In this document: piece after piece, positions 29,283 to 37,671 of the stretch
Numbering within the stretch: position 1 is the first letter of the stretch
Layout: each line of letters begins with the position of its first letter
Assembly: GCF_036621415.1 (NCBI RefSeq)
Contig: NZ_CP030941.1
Span: 2,292,001 to 2,356,000 of the forward strand
Source of the DNA: Nitratireductor thuwali
Lineage (GTDB): Bacteria; Pseudomonadota; Alphaproteobacteria; Rhizobiales; Rhizobiaceae
DNA length: 64,000 nucleotides
Reading direction: 5' to 3'
Notes under the pieces: generated by a model
What the model saw: the letters and a program-made list of their open reading frames with translations, nothing else
The model's database searches: none
What the model was told of the DNA's origin: nothing
Translations under genes and position numbers: made by a program

Positions 29283-29987
29283 ATGAGCCTGTCTTCGCAT
29301 TTGCAGACCTGTTTCACTGTGTCAGGCGGTATGCGTGGTGCCCGCGCGATGGCGCCAGTCAGCTTGTTCGTCATTCCGTTCGGCATGTCGTTCGGGGCAG
29401 CGGCGCTATCGCAAGGTCTCGACCCGCACGACGTCATTTTAATGAGCGTGATCGTCTTTGCCGGAGCCGCGCAGTTTGCAGCGCTCGATCTTTGGGGCCC
29501 GGACCTGCCGCTTTTGGCGATTGCCCTGACCGTGCTGGCAGTGAACGCGCGACATCTCGTCCTCGGCGCCGCACTATCGCCCTGGCTCCTGCAGGTTTCG
29601 CCGTCGCGGAGATTTCTGACGCTGGGGCTTTTGACCGATGTCAACTTCGCGCAGGCGATGGCGGCGAAGGACACCGGCGAGACCGATGCCGGCTTCCTTC
29701 TGGGTGGCGGGTTGATGCTATGGGCCGCGTGGGTCTGTGGCACCGCGTTGGGTGTTCTCGTCGGATCCGGAATCGACGATGTGGCGACATACGGTCTCGA
29801 TGTGCTGATGGTCGCTTACTTTGCCCCGATCGCCGTTCAGTTCTGGGAGGGGCGTGCCAACCTGCTTCCCTGGGCGGCCGCGGCCGGCATCGCAGCGACC
29901 GGATCATTGTTACTGCCGGCCGGCTGGCCGATCATCGCCGGCGCGCTGGCCGGAGGCCTCGTCGGAGCACTGCGCGATGCCGACTGA
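29283..29987 (+). CDS. azlC: AzlC family branched-chain amino acid exporter, large subunit
   Basis: The 234-residue integral membrane protein carries AzlC landmarks: GGMRGARAMAPVSLFVIPFG in two parts near the start, VFAGAAQFAALDLWG and NARHLVLGAALSPWL. AzlC with AzlD forms an exporter of branched-chain amino acids or analogues. Its stop overlaps the azlD start (ATG at 29977, stop at 29987), so translation is probably coupled. The divergent CGNR gene and palindrome suggest shared control. Confidence 0.9.
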   Translation: MSLSSHLQTCFTVSGGMRGARAMAPVSLFVIPFGMSFGAAALSQGLDPHDVILMSVIVFAGAAQFAALDLWGPDLPLLAIALTVLAVNARHLVLGAALSPWLLQVSPSRRFLTLGLLTDVNFAQAMAAKDTGETDAGFLLGGGLMLWAAWVCGTALGVLVGSGIDDVATYGLDVLMVAYFAPIAVQFWEGRANLLPWAAAAGIAATGSLLLPAGWPIIAGALAGGLVGALRDAD

Positions 29988-30279
29988 GAGCCTGGAACTC
30001 GTAATCATCTCGGTGATGGCGCTGGTCACCTATGCCACGCGGATCGGGGGTGTCGTCGGCATGTCGCTGTTTGCGATGACGCCGCGGGTCAAGGCATTCC
30101 TCAAATGGCTTGGATCTTCGGTTGTGGTGGCTCTGCTTGCGTCGGCCCTAGTGGACGGGACGCCGCGAACGGGGCTGGTGATCGCCGTTGCGGCCACTGC
30201 CATGTTCCTGACGCGGCAAGCACTTGTAGCAATGCTCATGGGCGTCTGTGCATCGATCGCTGTCGTTGGGTTCGGATGA
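29977..30279 (+). CDS. azlD: AzlD family branched-chain amino acid exporter, small subunit
   Basis: The 100-residue product starts at ATG 29977 inside the end of azlC. It is almost entirely membrane-embedded, with three to four helices and the family features TYATRIGGVVGM and VVVALLASALVDG. AzlD is the small partner needed with AzlC for export. Longer in-frame versions would run back through azlC and are not credible. Confidence 0.88.
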   Translation: MPTESLELVIISVMALVTYATRIGGVVGMSLFAMTPRVKAFLKWLGSSVVVALLASALVDGTPRTGLVIAVAATAMFLTRQALVAMLMGVCASIAVVGFG

Positions 30280-30353
30280 ACCGACATGTGTGAGGCACGG
30301 TATCCGCATCCGTCGTTTTCGTGCCTTGTTCTGATTTGGCAAGGAGCCTTTAA

Positions 30354-30989
30354 ATGCTGGTCTACAGCGTCGAACATTGGTCTGTTTTCCTGGCGGCCGT
30401 GGTTCTGCTCAACATCTCGCCAGGACCCGACATTGCCCTCATTCTCGGTCACACGGTGAAGGGTGGCGCGCGGGCCGGAACGGCCGCCATGCTCGGCATT
30501 TGGACGGGCGCCTTCGGTCATGTGCTTCTCGCAGCGCTTGGACTTTCCGCGGTCATAGCCGCGTCGGCAACAGCATTTTCGGTGGTGAAATGGGCTGGTG
30601 TCGGTTACCTGCTTTGGATCGGCGTGCAGGCGCTGCGCTCGGCTGGGGGCACATTCGTCTCCGATCAGGTTCAGGGCGGCAAAGCGTTCTGGTCGATCTT
30701 CCGGCAAGGTATGTTGACCAATCTGCTCAACCCCAAGGTCGCCGTCTTCTTCCTCGCCTTTCTGCCTCAGTTCGTGGTGCCGGAGGCCGGGCCGGTGTGG
30801 CTTCAACTGCTCGTGCACGGTAGTCTCGTCATCGTCGTGGCCGCGCTCATCGAGCCGCCGCTCGTCCTGCTGGGGGCCCGTATCACCGGTACATTGCGGG
30901 CCAGTCCCGCGATCGCTCGCTGGCTGGACCGAGCGCTCGGAACGCTTCTGATCGGCCTGGCGGCGAGGCTTGCCGTGATAGAGCGATAG
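30354..30989 (+). CDS. LysE family translocator
   Basis: The 211-residue membrane protein begins with a hydrophobic segment and the LysE/RhtB motif LLNISPGPDIALILGHTVKGG. It continues with GMLTNLLNPKVAVFFLAFLPQFV and ends with two helices. Family members export amino acids such as lysine, homoserine, threonine or their lactones. It lies 74 bp after azlD, and with azlCD makes a three-gene amino-acid export group. An AAGGAG site lies upstream of the ATG. Confidence 0.9.
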   Translation: MLVYSVEHWSVFLAAVVLLNISPGPDIALILGHTVKGGARAGTAAMLGIWTGAFGHVLLAALGLSAVIAASATAFSVVKWAGVGYLLWIGVQALRSAGGTFVSDQVQGGKAFWSIFRQGMLTNLLNPKVAVFFLAFLPQFVVPEAGPVWLQLLVHGSLVIVVAALIEPPLVLLGARITGTLRASPAIARWLDRALGTLLIGLAARLAVIER

Positions 30990-31044
30990 TTGCCCCGGCG
31001 AAGGCGCTTCTAAATTGCGAAACGGCTTATGTTCCGGCTGCTGT

Positions 31045-31773
31045 TCAGCTCCGCTTCTCTAGCCAGAGTCGTACCTGCTCGGCGGCTGCCAATTCGGTTT
31101 CCAAGCCTTCTTGTTCCAGTGCGTTGAGATCGAGGGCTGCGATCTCCGTTGCTGCGTTTTGGGCAATCTCAGCATCGTCCATGAGAATGGCGAGTTCGGC
31201 CCGCGCCGCCAGCAGCCGCGCACGATCGCGGTTGTTCGCGTCGGTCGAGAACTTTCCCAGTGCTGCGTCGAGAACCTTAGCCGCGGCGGGATAGTCAGTC
31301 TTGAATTCCCTGAATATCCGCGCGTTCTCAAGAGCCCGTTCGATGCTGTCAAGATGCTTGGCAGCGCCATGATCGAGTTCAGGTTCGGTTCGTTCAATAA
31401 CGATGATTGTATTGCCGTTCGGGTCGATGAGTGAGAAACGCGTCTGGCCGTCCTTGTACCGCGTCATTCGAGGCCGGCCCTTTGCCAGCACCCTGCCGTA
31501 ACGCTCGCGCATCGCCGCAGTGAAATGCTCGTGGTAAGGCCTCACCTTATCAACCATGATCAGGCAACCGCCCGACATTTCTTCCCCGATGTCGAGCCCC
31601 GAGGGCGCCGCGCCGAAGTGCAACTCGATCTGCTGCCATTTGAACGCCAGATAAAGATAGGGCCGGTTCATGCGGTAGGTGAGTTCAAATCCGAGCGCCG
31701 AATAGAATTCGATCGTTGCCTCCGGATCGGTGCACGGTAGCGTCGGTATCGTTGTCTCGTTTCCGAAGGTCAT
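31045..31773 (-). CDS. VOC-family (glyoxalase/bleomycin-resistance fold) protein with helical C-terminal extension
   Basis: From ATG 31773 the product has 242 residues; a start 15 codons earlier is possible. Residues about 1-115 form a VOC domain (TIPTLPCTDPEATIEFYSAL, LYLAFKWQQIELHF, LIDPNGNTIIVIE). Residues about 125-242 are helical and resemble a tetratricopeptide-like tail. This architecture is annotated elsewhere as bleomycin resistance family, but drug binding is not shown by the sequence. It is convergent with lysE and lies upstream of the tetR gene on the same strand. Confidence 0.78.
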   Translation of the reverse strand: MTFGNETTIPTLPCTDPEATIEFYSALGFELTYRMNRPYLYLAFKWQQIELHFGAAPSGLDIGEEMSGGCLIMVDKVRPYHEHFTAAMRERYGRVLAKGRPRMTRYKDGQTRFSLIDPNGNTIIVIERTEPELDHGAAKHLDSIERALENARIFREFKTDYPAAAKVLDAALGKFSTDANNRDRARLLAARAELAILMDDAEIAQNAATEIAALDLNALEQEGLETELAAAEQVRLWLEKRS

Positions 31774-31851
31774 GGGTGACTCCAGTGAAATCAGTCGACC
31801 ATTCCTGTTATCCGGCAATTTCAGAGCGAGGTCGTTCAGAAGAACCGTTTC

Positions 31852-32460
31852 TTATGCAATCGGCTCGGCCAAGTTCGCTTCCAATAGTTTCATCGCTTGC
31901 GGGATGAAAGCCAGCAAGCGCCTTTTCGGCACACCGTCGCGCGCCTGAACCGAAAGGCCGTTGAGCATCGCAGCGTAGTAGTCGGCCAGAACCTGGACAT
32001 CTGTTTCCGGTCGCAATTCGCCTGCTGTGATGCCGTCTCGGAGGCGATCTGCAATCGCCTCGATGCGCTCGAGCCGCAACTCGGCGAGCCAATGCAGCAC
32101 GCCTTCGTTGCTCTTGGCACAATTGGTCGCGGCCGAGACCACCATGCAGCCGAGGGGCCGGCCTGGAAGATAGAAGGAGGAGACGGCATCACGCAGCAGG
32201 CGCTCGATCGCACCGTGCGCAGTGGGCTCCTCGGCAAGTGCGCGTGACGCGAAGCCACCCTCTTTGTTGCGGTAATGATCAACGGCTGCCCGAAAGAGAT
32301 CCTCCTTCGACCCGAATGCAGCGTAAATGCGCGCCGGCGCCAGCCTGAGCTCCGCCTGCAGGTCGGCAAAGGAGATTGCTTCATAGCCGCGGCGCCAGAA
32401 GAGATTCCGTGCCTTCTCAAGCGCTTCGTCGCGATCAAACTCCCTTGGGCGTCCGGCCAT
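31852..32460 (-). CDS. TetR/AcrR family transcriptional regulator
   Basis: The 202-residue product has an N-terminal TetR helix-turn-helix (GRPREFDRDEALEKARNLFW, ISFADLQAELRLAPARIYAAFGSK in two parts, then FRAAVDHY). Its C-terminal ligand domain is of the TetR_C type found with small-molecule efflux. It is divergent from the MFS gene at 32555 with a 94-bp gap holding two matching operator-like sequences, so it most likely represses that transporter and itself. Confidence 0.92.
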   Translation of the reverse strand: MAGRPREFDRDEALEKARNLFWRRGYEAISFADLQAELRLAPARIYAAFGSKEDLFRAAVDHYRNKEGGFASRALAEEPTAHGAIERLLRDAVSSFYLPGRPLGCMVVSAATNCAKSNEGVLHWLAELRLERIEAIADRLRDGITAGELRPETDVQVLADYYAAMLNGLSVQARDGVPKRRLLAFIPQAMKLLEANLAEPIA

Positions 32461-32473
32461 TGATATCTCCTTC

Positions 32474-32540
32474 TTGAATGACTCTTAAATAATTCACTTG
32501 ACGGGCGACTGCAAGCATGGATTCTTTAATGACCATTCAA
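32474..32540. promoter_or_regulatory. Paired operator-like sites between tetR and MFS genes
   Basis: The plus strand at 32525-32540 reads TTTAATGACCATTCAA. The minus strand over 32474-32489 reads TTTAAGAGTCATTCAA. The two share TTTAA, four variable bases and CATTCAA, in opposite orientation, flanking a TTGACG -35-like hexamer at 32499. TetR-family repressors commonly bind such paired sites. The bound protein is inferred from position. Confidence 0.6.
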
Positions 32541-32554
32541 GATTGGAGGATTAC

Positions 32555-34021
32555 ATGACATCATCGATAGGAAAGGGTGCAGGGCGCGCGGACGATGCCG
32601 CTGGCGCCCAAAGGCCCAGGGGCGATGGCGGCAGTCTGGCGCTCCTGGCGTTCGCGCAGCTTCTGTTCTCGCTGGATATCTATATCGTGTTCGTAGCGTT
32701 ACCTGAGATAGGTGCGGATCTCGGCTTCTCGGAACAAACGCTGCAATGGGTGGTCAGTGCCTATACCGTGTTTGCTGGCGGATTCCTGCTCCTCGGTGGC
32801 CGCGCCGCCGACCTTTTAGGCAACCGCCGCATGTTTGTATTCGCCCTCGTACTCTACGCAGCCTCTTCCCTGGTCGCGGGATTTGCCTGGGAGCCGGCGA
32901 TCATCATCGTTGCTCGCGCCGTTCAGGGCATCGGTGGCGCGTTTCTGTTTCCAGCGACTCTCTCGCTGATCAATCGTCTGTTCGCTGAAGGTCCGGAGCG
33001 GAACCGGGCTTTGGCGGTCTGGGGCGGAGCCGGCGCAACCGGGTTGACGCTGGGTTCGTTGGTCGGCGGATTGCTGACGAACGCGTTTGGATGGCCATCC
33101 GTCTTCTTCGTCAATGTGTTGCTCGCCGGCATCGCAATCGTCGCGGCTTTCCTCGTCATCCCTCCGGACGGACGTCGTGCCAAGGGCCGCAATTTCGATC
33201 TCCCGGGCGCGGTCACCGTAACGGCTGGCGCGACGCTGTTGGTCTACTCCCTCGTGCAGGGGCCGGAATATGGCTGGGGCGCGACAAGTATCATGGGGAG
33301 CACTGGGCTCGCGGTCCTCTTCCTCATAGCTTTTGCAGTGATCGAAACCCGCAGTAGCGATCCGTTGATGCCGATGCGGCTTTTGCGAAATCGCAGTCTC
33401 GCAACGGCAATGACGATCACCTTCATTTTTATGGGGACGTTCGGTGCGTTGCCCTATTTTCAGACCGTCCTGTTTCAGCACGTCTTGGGCTTCGACGCAC
33501 TCCAAACGGGGCTGGCCTTTCTTGTTCCTTGCGTTGCGATTGCTACCGGTACGCAGATCGGCGAGCGCATGGCCAGCAGATCGGGAACCAGGCGCACGCT
33601 GATCATCGGCATGGTCATCGGTGCGATTGGAACGGTTGGCATGGCTTTGGGTGTCGTGCCAGGCAGTGGCTATCCGGCGCTCATTCCCGGCCTGATCATC
33701 TCCGGGATCGGACAAGGCATTACCTGGACCGCCATGTGGATCGCGGCTGCGTCCGGCGTTCACAACGAGGAGCAGGGCGTGGCTTCCGGCATGGCCTCGA
33801 CGACACTGAATGTCGGCAATGCGATCGGTCTCGCCATATTGATCGCGATCGCCAATGCGGGCCTCCATGGCCTTGCCGACGAACAATTCCACATGGCCAT
33901 GGCAGACGGGATCCGCCTGGCGTTTTATGTCACCGCGGGTGGTATATCGCTTGGTCTGCTCGTGGCGCTGGCTCTGCCTCGCATGCCTGCGTCCGCAACG
34001 GCAGCACAGGCGGCCGAGTAA
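32555..34021 (+). CDS. MFS transporter, DHA2 (14-helix drug efflux) family
   Basis: I choose ATG 32555, behind TTGGAGGATTAC, giving 488 residues. After a hydrophilic head of about 25 residues come about 14 hydrophobic segments. DHA2 landmarks are LDIYIVFVALPEIGADLGF, VVSAYTVFAGGFLLLGGRAADLLGNRRMF in parts, and AVQGIGGAFLFPATLSLI. The family exports drugs and dyes by proton antiport. The divergent TetR gene and operators imply substrate-induced expression. A strong hairpin at 34031-34062 ends the transcript. Confidence 0.92.
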   Translation: MTSSIGKGAGRADDAAGAQRPRGDGGSLALLAFAQLLFSLDIYIVFVALPEIGADLGFSEQTLQWVVSAYTVFAGGFLLLGGRAADLLGNRRMFVFALVLYAASSLVAGFAWEPAIIIVARAVQGIGGAFLFPATLSLINRLFAEGPERNRALAVWGGAGATGLTLGSLVGGLLTNAFGWPSVFFVNVLLAGIAIVAAFLVIPPDGRRAKGRNFDLPGAVTVTAGATLLVYSLVQGPEYGWGATSIMGSTGLAVLFLIAFAVIETRSSDPLMPMRLLRNRSLATAMTITFIFMGTFGALPYFQTVLFQHVLGFDALQTGLAFLVPCVAIATGTQIGERMASRSGTRRTLIIGMVIGAIGTVGMALGVVPGSGYPALIPGLIISGIGQGITWTAMWIAAASGVHNEEQGVASGMASTTLNVGNAIGLAILIAIANAGLHGLADEQFHMAMADGIRLAFYVTAGGISLGLLVALALPRMPASATAAQAAE

Positions 34022-34030
34022 AGAAATCTG

Positions 34031-34070
34031 CCCGTCCCGCCGCCGTAGTGCCGCGGGACGGGGCTCGTTT
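34031..34070 (+). terminator. Terminator-like hairpin after the MFS gene
   Basis: CCCGTCCCGC (34031-34040) pairs perfectly with GCGGGACGGG (34053-34062) around a 12-base loop, followed by GCTCGTTT. The stem is strong though the T tract is short. It starts 9 bases after the MFS stop codon. Confidence 0.7.
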
Positions 34071-34345
34071 CAGTCGTCGCTGTAGAATTCTCATCCGGGA
34101 CTTTGAATCTTTTGGTGATAGCGGAGAGGATCAAGCTGCGTTTTCTAGCAGGGCCGTGGGCCGGTATGACGAGGCTGGCCGCAAGATCTGCTGGCGTGTC
34201 GGCCGCGCAGATCGCGGATCCTCGCCAGCTCATCCATGAGGACAAGAAGCCGGTGGCGGGCCTTGCCCAGCTTCTAGGCACTTACTGCGCGACCCTCTTT
34301 CGGGCATGAGTACAGGCTTGCCCCAGCTGTGTGAAAACGAACAAG
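34071..34345. other. Non-coding gap between MFS and DinB genes
   Basis: The stretch from the MFS stop to the DinB gene is 324 bp. Apart from the terminator at its start, it holds only short frames in both directions without convincing ribosome-binding sites or known motifs. I see no gene here. It may be debris from earlier insertions. Confidence 0.5.
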
Positions 34346-34858
34346 CTAGGCTAGCACCTCAAGGTCTGTTGGCTCGGGTTTTGCGCCCGCCGCCGTAAGC
34401 ATCGCGTGAATCTGACCCCGATGATGAGTCTGGTGATTGAAGAGTTGGACAACACAGAGAGCGGCGGGCTTCTCGATCCGCGTTGAGCCGTCTCCAGGAT
34501 ACCAAACAACCCTCCCGTTCAGAGTCTCGTCGAGAACTCGCGCCGCCCACTCCTCGATTTCTTCGTTCCGTTGCAAACGGAGTGTTTTGAAGTCATCCCA
34601 ATCCGATGGGCTTGTCAGGGAGTGCTTGATGATTTTCTCCGGGCGCTCGTTTCCCTTTAACCGCTCCAAAATCAGGGCGTCAGCCCAATAGAGGTGGTTA
34701 AATGTAGCTGCGATCGATTTAAAGAACGCACCTCGATCCTCCCATCGATCCTCATTCGTGAGCCCATCAGCGGCAGTTACCAAAGAGGCATTCTGCCAAG
34801 TGTTGTAGCGGGCCATAAGTCGGCAGTATCCGGCTGAGATCATTTTCTCAGTCTCCAA
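34346..34858 (-). CDS. DinB family protein
   Basis: The 170-residue product belongs to the DinB/YfiT-like four-helix metalloenzyme family. It has MARYNTWQNASLV near the N-terminus and a conserved His in TFNHLYWADALIL. A C-terminal HQTHHRGQIHAMLTAAG follows, giving the three-His metal site typical of the family. Members include thiol transferases, and most have unknown substrates. It stands alone with the same strand as the beta-lactamase gene beyond a 225-bp gap. Confidence 0.88.
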   Translation of the reverse strand: METEKMISAGYCRLMARYNTWQNASLVTAADGLTNEDRWEDRGAFFKSIAATFNHLYWADALILERLKGNERPEKIIKHSLTSPSDWDDFKTLRLQRNEEIEEWAARVLDETLNGRVVWYPGDGSTRIEKPAALCVVQLFNHQTHHRGQIHAMLTAAGAKPEPTDLEVLA

Positions 34859-35083
34859 TAGTTATCGATGTTTGGCTGGAATAGCGCAGACGTACTTGCC
34901 TTATCGTGGATAAGGCCGCGTCTCAGAACCCGCGCCACATCGCAAATCGTCAGTCTGGACGCCTGAACGGCTCGATTGGCAACGTTCTGATTTGCACTGT
35001 AATCATACCGATAGGCTGGTCTCTTTTCATCGACAAGCCGCATAGTTTAATTTCTTGGGCATCGCCGTCCATGAGTGGGATAG
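34859..35083. other. Gap between DinB and beta-lactamase genes, no supported gene
   Basis: This 225-bp stretch has lower GC than its neighbours. One minus-strand frame (34840-35043, about 67 codons) runs into the DinB start and matches nothing I know; it lacks a good ribosome-binding site. I leave it unannotated. It probably holds the dinB promoter. Confidence 0.4.
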
Positions 35084-35968
35084 TCAGCCTCCGGCGGCAA
35101 TGCGGCCCACTTCGGCGATGACCGAATTGCGCTCATCCGCCGAGGCGTTCGGCATATCGCAATAGGAGGTGACGATGAATGGGGCGCGGTCGTTGGGCCA
35201 GCCAAAGCCGATGTCGTTGGCGTTGCCGCTCCGATTGGTTCCGGTCTTGTCTCCTACCATCCATTCAGCGGGCATGCCGGCGCGCAGGCGCTCGTCCCCG
35301 GTCTTGTTGGTGATCAGCCAGGCGCTCAGTTGGTCGCGCGAGGCGCGCGATAGCGCTTCGCCGAAGATGAGGGTGCGCAGCGTCTCCAGCATCGCGGCGG
35401 GCGAGGTAGTGTCGCGCGCGTCATCCGGGCCATCATGTTCGTTGAGGGCAGGCTCGATCCGGTCGAGCCGGGTTACCTCGTCGCCGAGCGAACGGGCATA
35501 GCCGGTGAGTGCTGCCGGCCCACCGGACGCGGCGAGCAGGAGGTTGGCCGCGACGTTGTCGCTCATCGTAACGACTGCCTCGCACAGCTCCGCGATGGTC
35601 ATACCGTCCCCGCCAATACGCGTTTCGGTGATCGGCGCCCAAGGAACCAGATCAGCCTCACTGATGACGATGCGACGGTCCAGCCGGTCTTCCTGCCGAT
35701 CAACGCGCGCCAGAATATGAGCGGCGAGCAGAGCCTTGAAGGTGCTGCACATCAGGAAACGTTCATTCTCCCGGTGACCACTGCGCGCGCCGCTGGACAT
35801 CTCGAGAATAGCAACGCCAAGGCGACCGCCGTGCCGGCTTTCCAGGTCAGCCAACTGCTGGCTCACATCTTCCACCGCCTTTGCCGCTGCCCCGCCGGGC
35901 AGCACCGTTGTCGCAGAAGCCATAAGCATTGAACCGACAAGCGCCTGTCGGCGGGATATCCAAACCAT
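35084..35968 (-). CDS. Class A beta-lactamase
   Basis: From ATG 35968 (GGAG eight bases upstream) the product has 294 residues. It starts with an SRRQALVGSMLMASATT-type signal sequence with an Arg pair, possibly Tat-dependent. All class A elements are present: S75-T-F-K78, S136-D-N138, E172-P-A-L-N176 and K241-T-G. The enzyme should hydrolyse beta-lactams in the periplasm; spectrum cannot be read from sequence. It lies 58 bp after the acetyltransferase gene, at the end of a five-gene minus-strand unit in ICE cargo. I cannot name the exact subfamily. Confidence 0.93.
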   Translation of the reverse strand: MVWISRRQALVGSMLMASATTVLPGGAAAKAVEDVSQQLADLESRHGGRLGVAILEMSSGARSGHRENERFLMCSTFKALLAAHILARVDRQEDRLDRRIVISEADLVPWAPITETRIGGDGMTIAELCEAVVTMSDNVAANLLLAASGGPAALTGYARSLGDEVTRLDRIEPALNEHDGPDDARDTTSPAAMLETLRTLIFGEALSRASRDQLSAWLITNKTGDERLRAGMPAEWMVGDKTGTNRSGNANDIGFGWPNDRAPFIVTSYCDMPNASADERNSVIAEVGRIAAGG

Positions 35969-36026
35969 CTCTACTACTCCGTGGATTGGGTATTCGTGTT
36001 CGACAGCAGATTGCTTGCCGCTATCG

Positions 36027-36560
36027 TCATTTATGGTCTTGACGCGTGCTTTCATCCATTGAGCCGTCGCCGGGGCCATGGATCGCTTCACGTGTCATGA
36101 GCACTACGCGCCCCCACGGTGTTTCCATCGGGCCGCCTGCCAATTTGAAGTGCGCCTTCTCATAGGCGCGGATTGCGGCGCCGTTGTCGGGGTGCGGATC
36201 GATCCCAAGGACCGGAGCACCTTCGCTGATCAAGGTCGAAGCGTGGCTTTCGAGCAATGCCGAACCATGGCCGATACCGATCATCTCAACTTCGGCGATG
36301 AACATGTCGAGACCGCGGGAGTGAGCCGGAAGGAAGCCAAAATGATGCCCTGGCCAAGCGTGGACGTCATAGTCCTGTACGAAGGCAAACGGTCGACCTC
36401 GATACTCGGCAATCCACATCGCGATACGTGGGTCACACAGTTCTTCAACCGTGAGCCTTTCGTCGCCATACCATTTCGCGACGTGGGCTAATGATTGCCA
36501 GTGATGCAGCATCGGCAAGTCCTGATCGCCGGCACGTCGAAATTTGTAGGATGTCGGCAT
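36027..36560 (-). CDS. AAC(6')-like GNAT acetyltransferase
   Basis: From ATG 36560 the product has 177 residues. The order of motifs follows AAC(6')-Ib-type enzymes and the related siderophore acetyltransferases: LHHWQSLAHVAKWYGDE near the start, IAEYRGRPFAFVQDYDV, GLDMFIAEVEMIGIGHGSALL, then GIDPHPDNGAAIRAYEKAHF. This suggests acetylation of an aminoglycoside amino group, but hydroxylamine-type substrates are possible. It sits directly upstream of the beta-lactamase gene. A longer upstream frame runs into the VOC gene and is not credible. Confidence 0.7.
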   Translation of the reverse strand: MPTSYKFRRAGDQDLPMLHHWQSLAHVAKWYGDERLTVEELCDPRIAMWIAEYRGRPFAFVQDYDVHAWPGHHFGFLPAHSRGLDMFIAEVEMIGIGHGSALLESHASTLISEGAPVLGIDPHPDNGAAIRAYEKAHFKLAGGPMETPWGRVVLMTREAIHGPGDGSMDESTRQDHK

Positions 36561-36615
36561 GGCTTTGACGTTCGTGTCGTTGCGTTTGGGGCCGTTCGAT
36601 TGAATGGTGGGACCG

Positions 36616-36996
36616 TCATCCATGCTCTTGCCAGGTGCTTTGATCGGTCGGCTCCCAGAGCTCGATCGGATTGCCTTCGGGGTCATGGATACGGGCGAAC
36701 CGGCCGACATAGGAGTTCCATTCCTCGCGCGTCTCCACTTGGACGCCGGCTTCCCGAAGCTCGGCAATCAATCCGTCGAGGTCGTCGACCCGGAAATTGA
36801 TCATCCATTTCTGCTCCCGCGGTCCCCAGTAGTCTGTAGCCTTGGGATACGAGGCGAAAATGGTCGGCCCCTCTTGTTGCTGCCAGACGGCCTTGCTCAT
36901 GTCGCTCACGCCGAGATGCCTCTCATACCATTGAGCAAGAACCTGAGGGTCTTCCGCCCGGAAGAACAGACCGCCTATTCCGACTGCTTTGGCCAT
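36616..36996 (-). CDS. VOC-family protein (glyoxalase fold)
   Basis: The 126-residue single-domain product has the paired beta-alpha-beta-beta-beta layout: GIGGLFFRAEDPQVLAQWYERHLG at the start and MINFRVDDLDGLIAELREAG, then IHDPEGNPIELWEP, in the second half. His/Glu-type metal ligands are partly present, so it may be a metal-dependent lyase or dioxygenase relative rather than a drug-binding protein. It lies 55 bp upstream of the AAC(6')-like gene and 18 bp after the beta-propeller gene. Confidence 0.85.
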   Translation of the reverse strand: MAKAVGIGGLFFRAEDPQVLAQWYERHLGVSDMSKAVWQQQEGPTIFASYPKATDYWGPREQKWMINFRVDDLDGLIAELREAGVQVETREEWNSYVGRFARIHDPEGNPIELWEPTDQSTWQEHG

Positions 36997-37014
36997 GCAT
37001 GTCTCCCCTGAAGA

Positions 37015-37644
37015 CTATCGCCGCACCGTGCGCAGCAGGCCACTATCGCCGCCGCCGCAGAAGAACTGTTCGCCATCGGCGTCGAGGCCGGATACATTGG
37101 CACCGGAGGGTAATTCGAGAACTTCGAGCACCTCTCCCGTCATGGCATCCACGTGCCTGAGTTCGCTCTTCTCGCCCTCCCATGTGCCGTGCCAGAGTTC
37201 TCCGTCGATCCAGGTGATCCCAGTGACGAACCGATTGGATTCGAGTGTGCGAAGGATCGCGCCCGTTCCGGGATCGATCTGATGGATTTTGCGCTCCCGG
37301 TCGTGTCCGACCCAGAGCGATCCCTCGGCCCAGGCGAGACCGGAATCGCCTCCTTTGCCAGGGGCCGGAATAGTCCCGATAACCTGGCCGGTTTCCGGGT
37401 CGATCTTCTGAATGCGGTCCTCGGCGATCTGGAAGAGGTGCTCGCCGTCGAAAGCGGTGCCGGCGTGAGCGGGTACCTCGATCGATCGCAGCAGTTCTCC
37501 GCTGTGCGGGTCGAGTGCGTTCAGCCGATCTCCCGTCGCAAACCACACGCGATCGCCGTCAAAGGCGAGACCATGCACCGCGTCGATCCCGGAGAAAGGA
37601 CCGAACTCGCGTAGAATTTGAGCTTTTGTCGGTGTGATCGTCAT
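37015..37644 (-). CDS. PQQ/NHL-like beta-propeller protein
   Basis: The 209-residue product consists of about five repeats of the type GLAFDGDRVWFATGDRLNALDPHSGELLRSI, seen again as GTAFDGEHLFQIAEDRIQKIDPETGQVIGTI and GLAWAEGSLWVGHDRERKIHQIDPGTGAILRTL (each abbreviated). No signal peptide is present, so it should be cytoplasmic. Such short propellers bind ligands or partners. It is 27 bp after the regulator gene and probably in its transcript. Function is unknown. Confidence 0.75.
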   Translation of the reverse strand: MTITPTKAQILREFGPFSGIDAVHGLAFDGDRVWFATGDRLNALDPHSGELLRSIEVPAHAGTAFDGEHLFQIAEDRIQKIDPETGQVIGTIPAPGKGGDSGLAWAEGSLWVGHDRERKIHQIDPGTGAILRTLESNRFVTGITWIDGELWHGTWEGEKSELRHVDAMTGEVLEVLELPSGANVSGLDADGEQFFCGGGDSGLLRTVRR

Positions 37645-37671
37645 GAATTCTCCCTTCAGTTTTGGCTCAAT

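Noticed and set aside
34103-34309. 68-codon plus-strand frame after the MFS gene
   Set aside because: No ribosome-binding site or recognisable domain; could be debris only.
34840-35043. 67-codon minus-strand frame after the DinB gene
   Set aside because: No motif, no ribosome-binding site, overlaps the DinB start.
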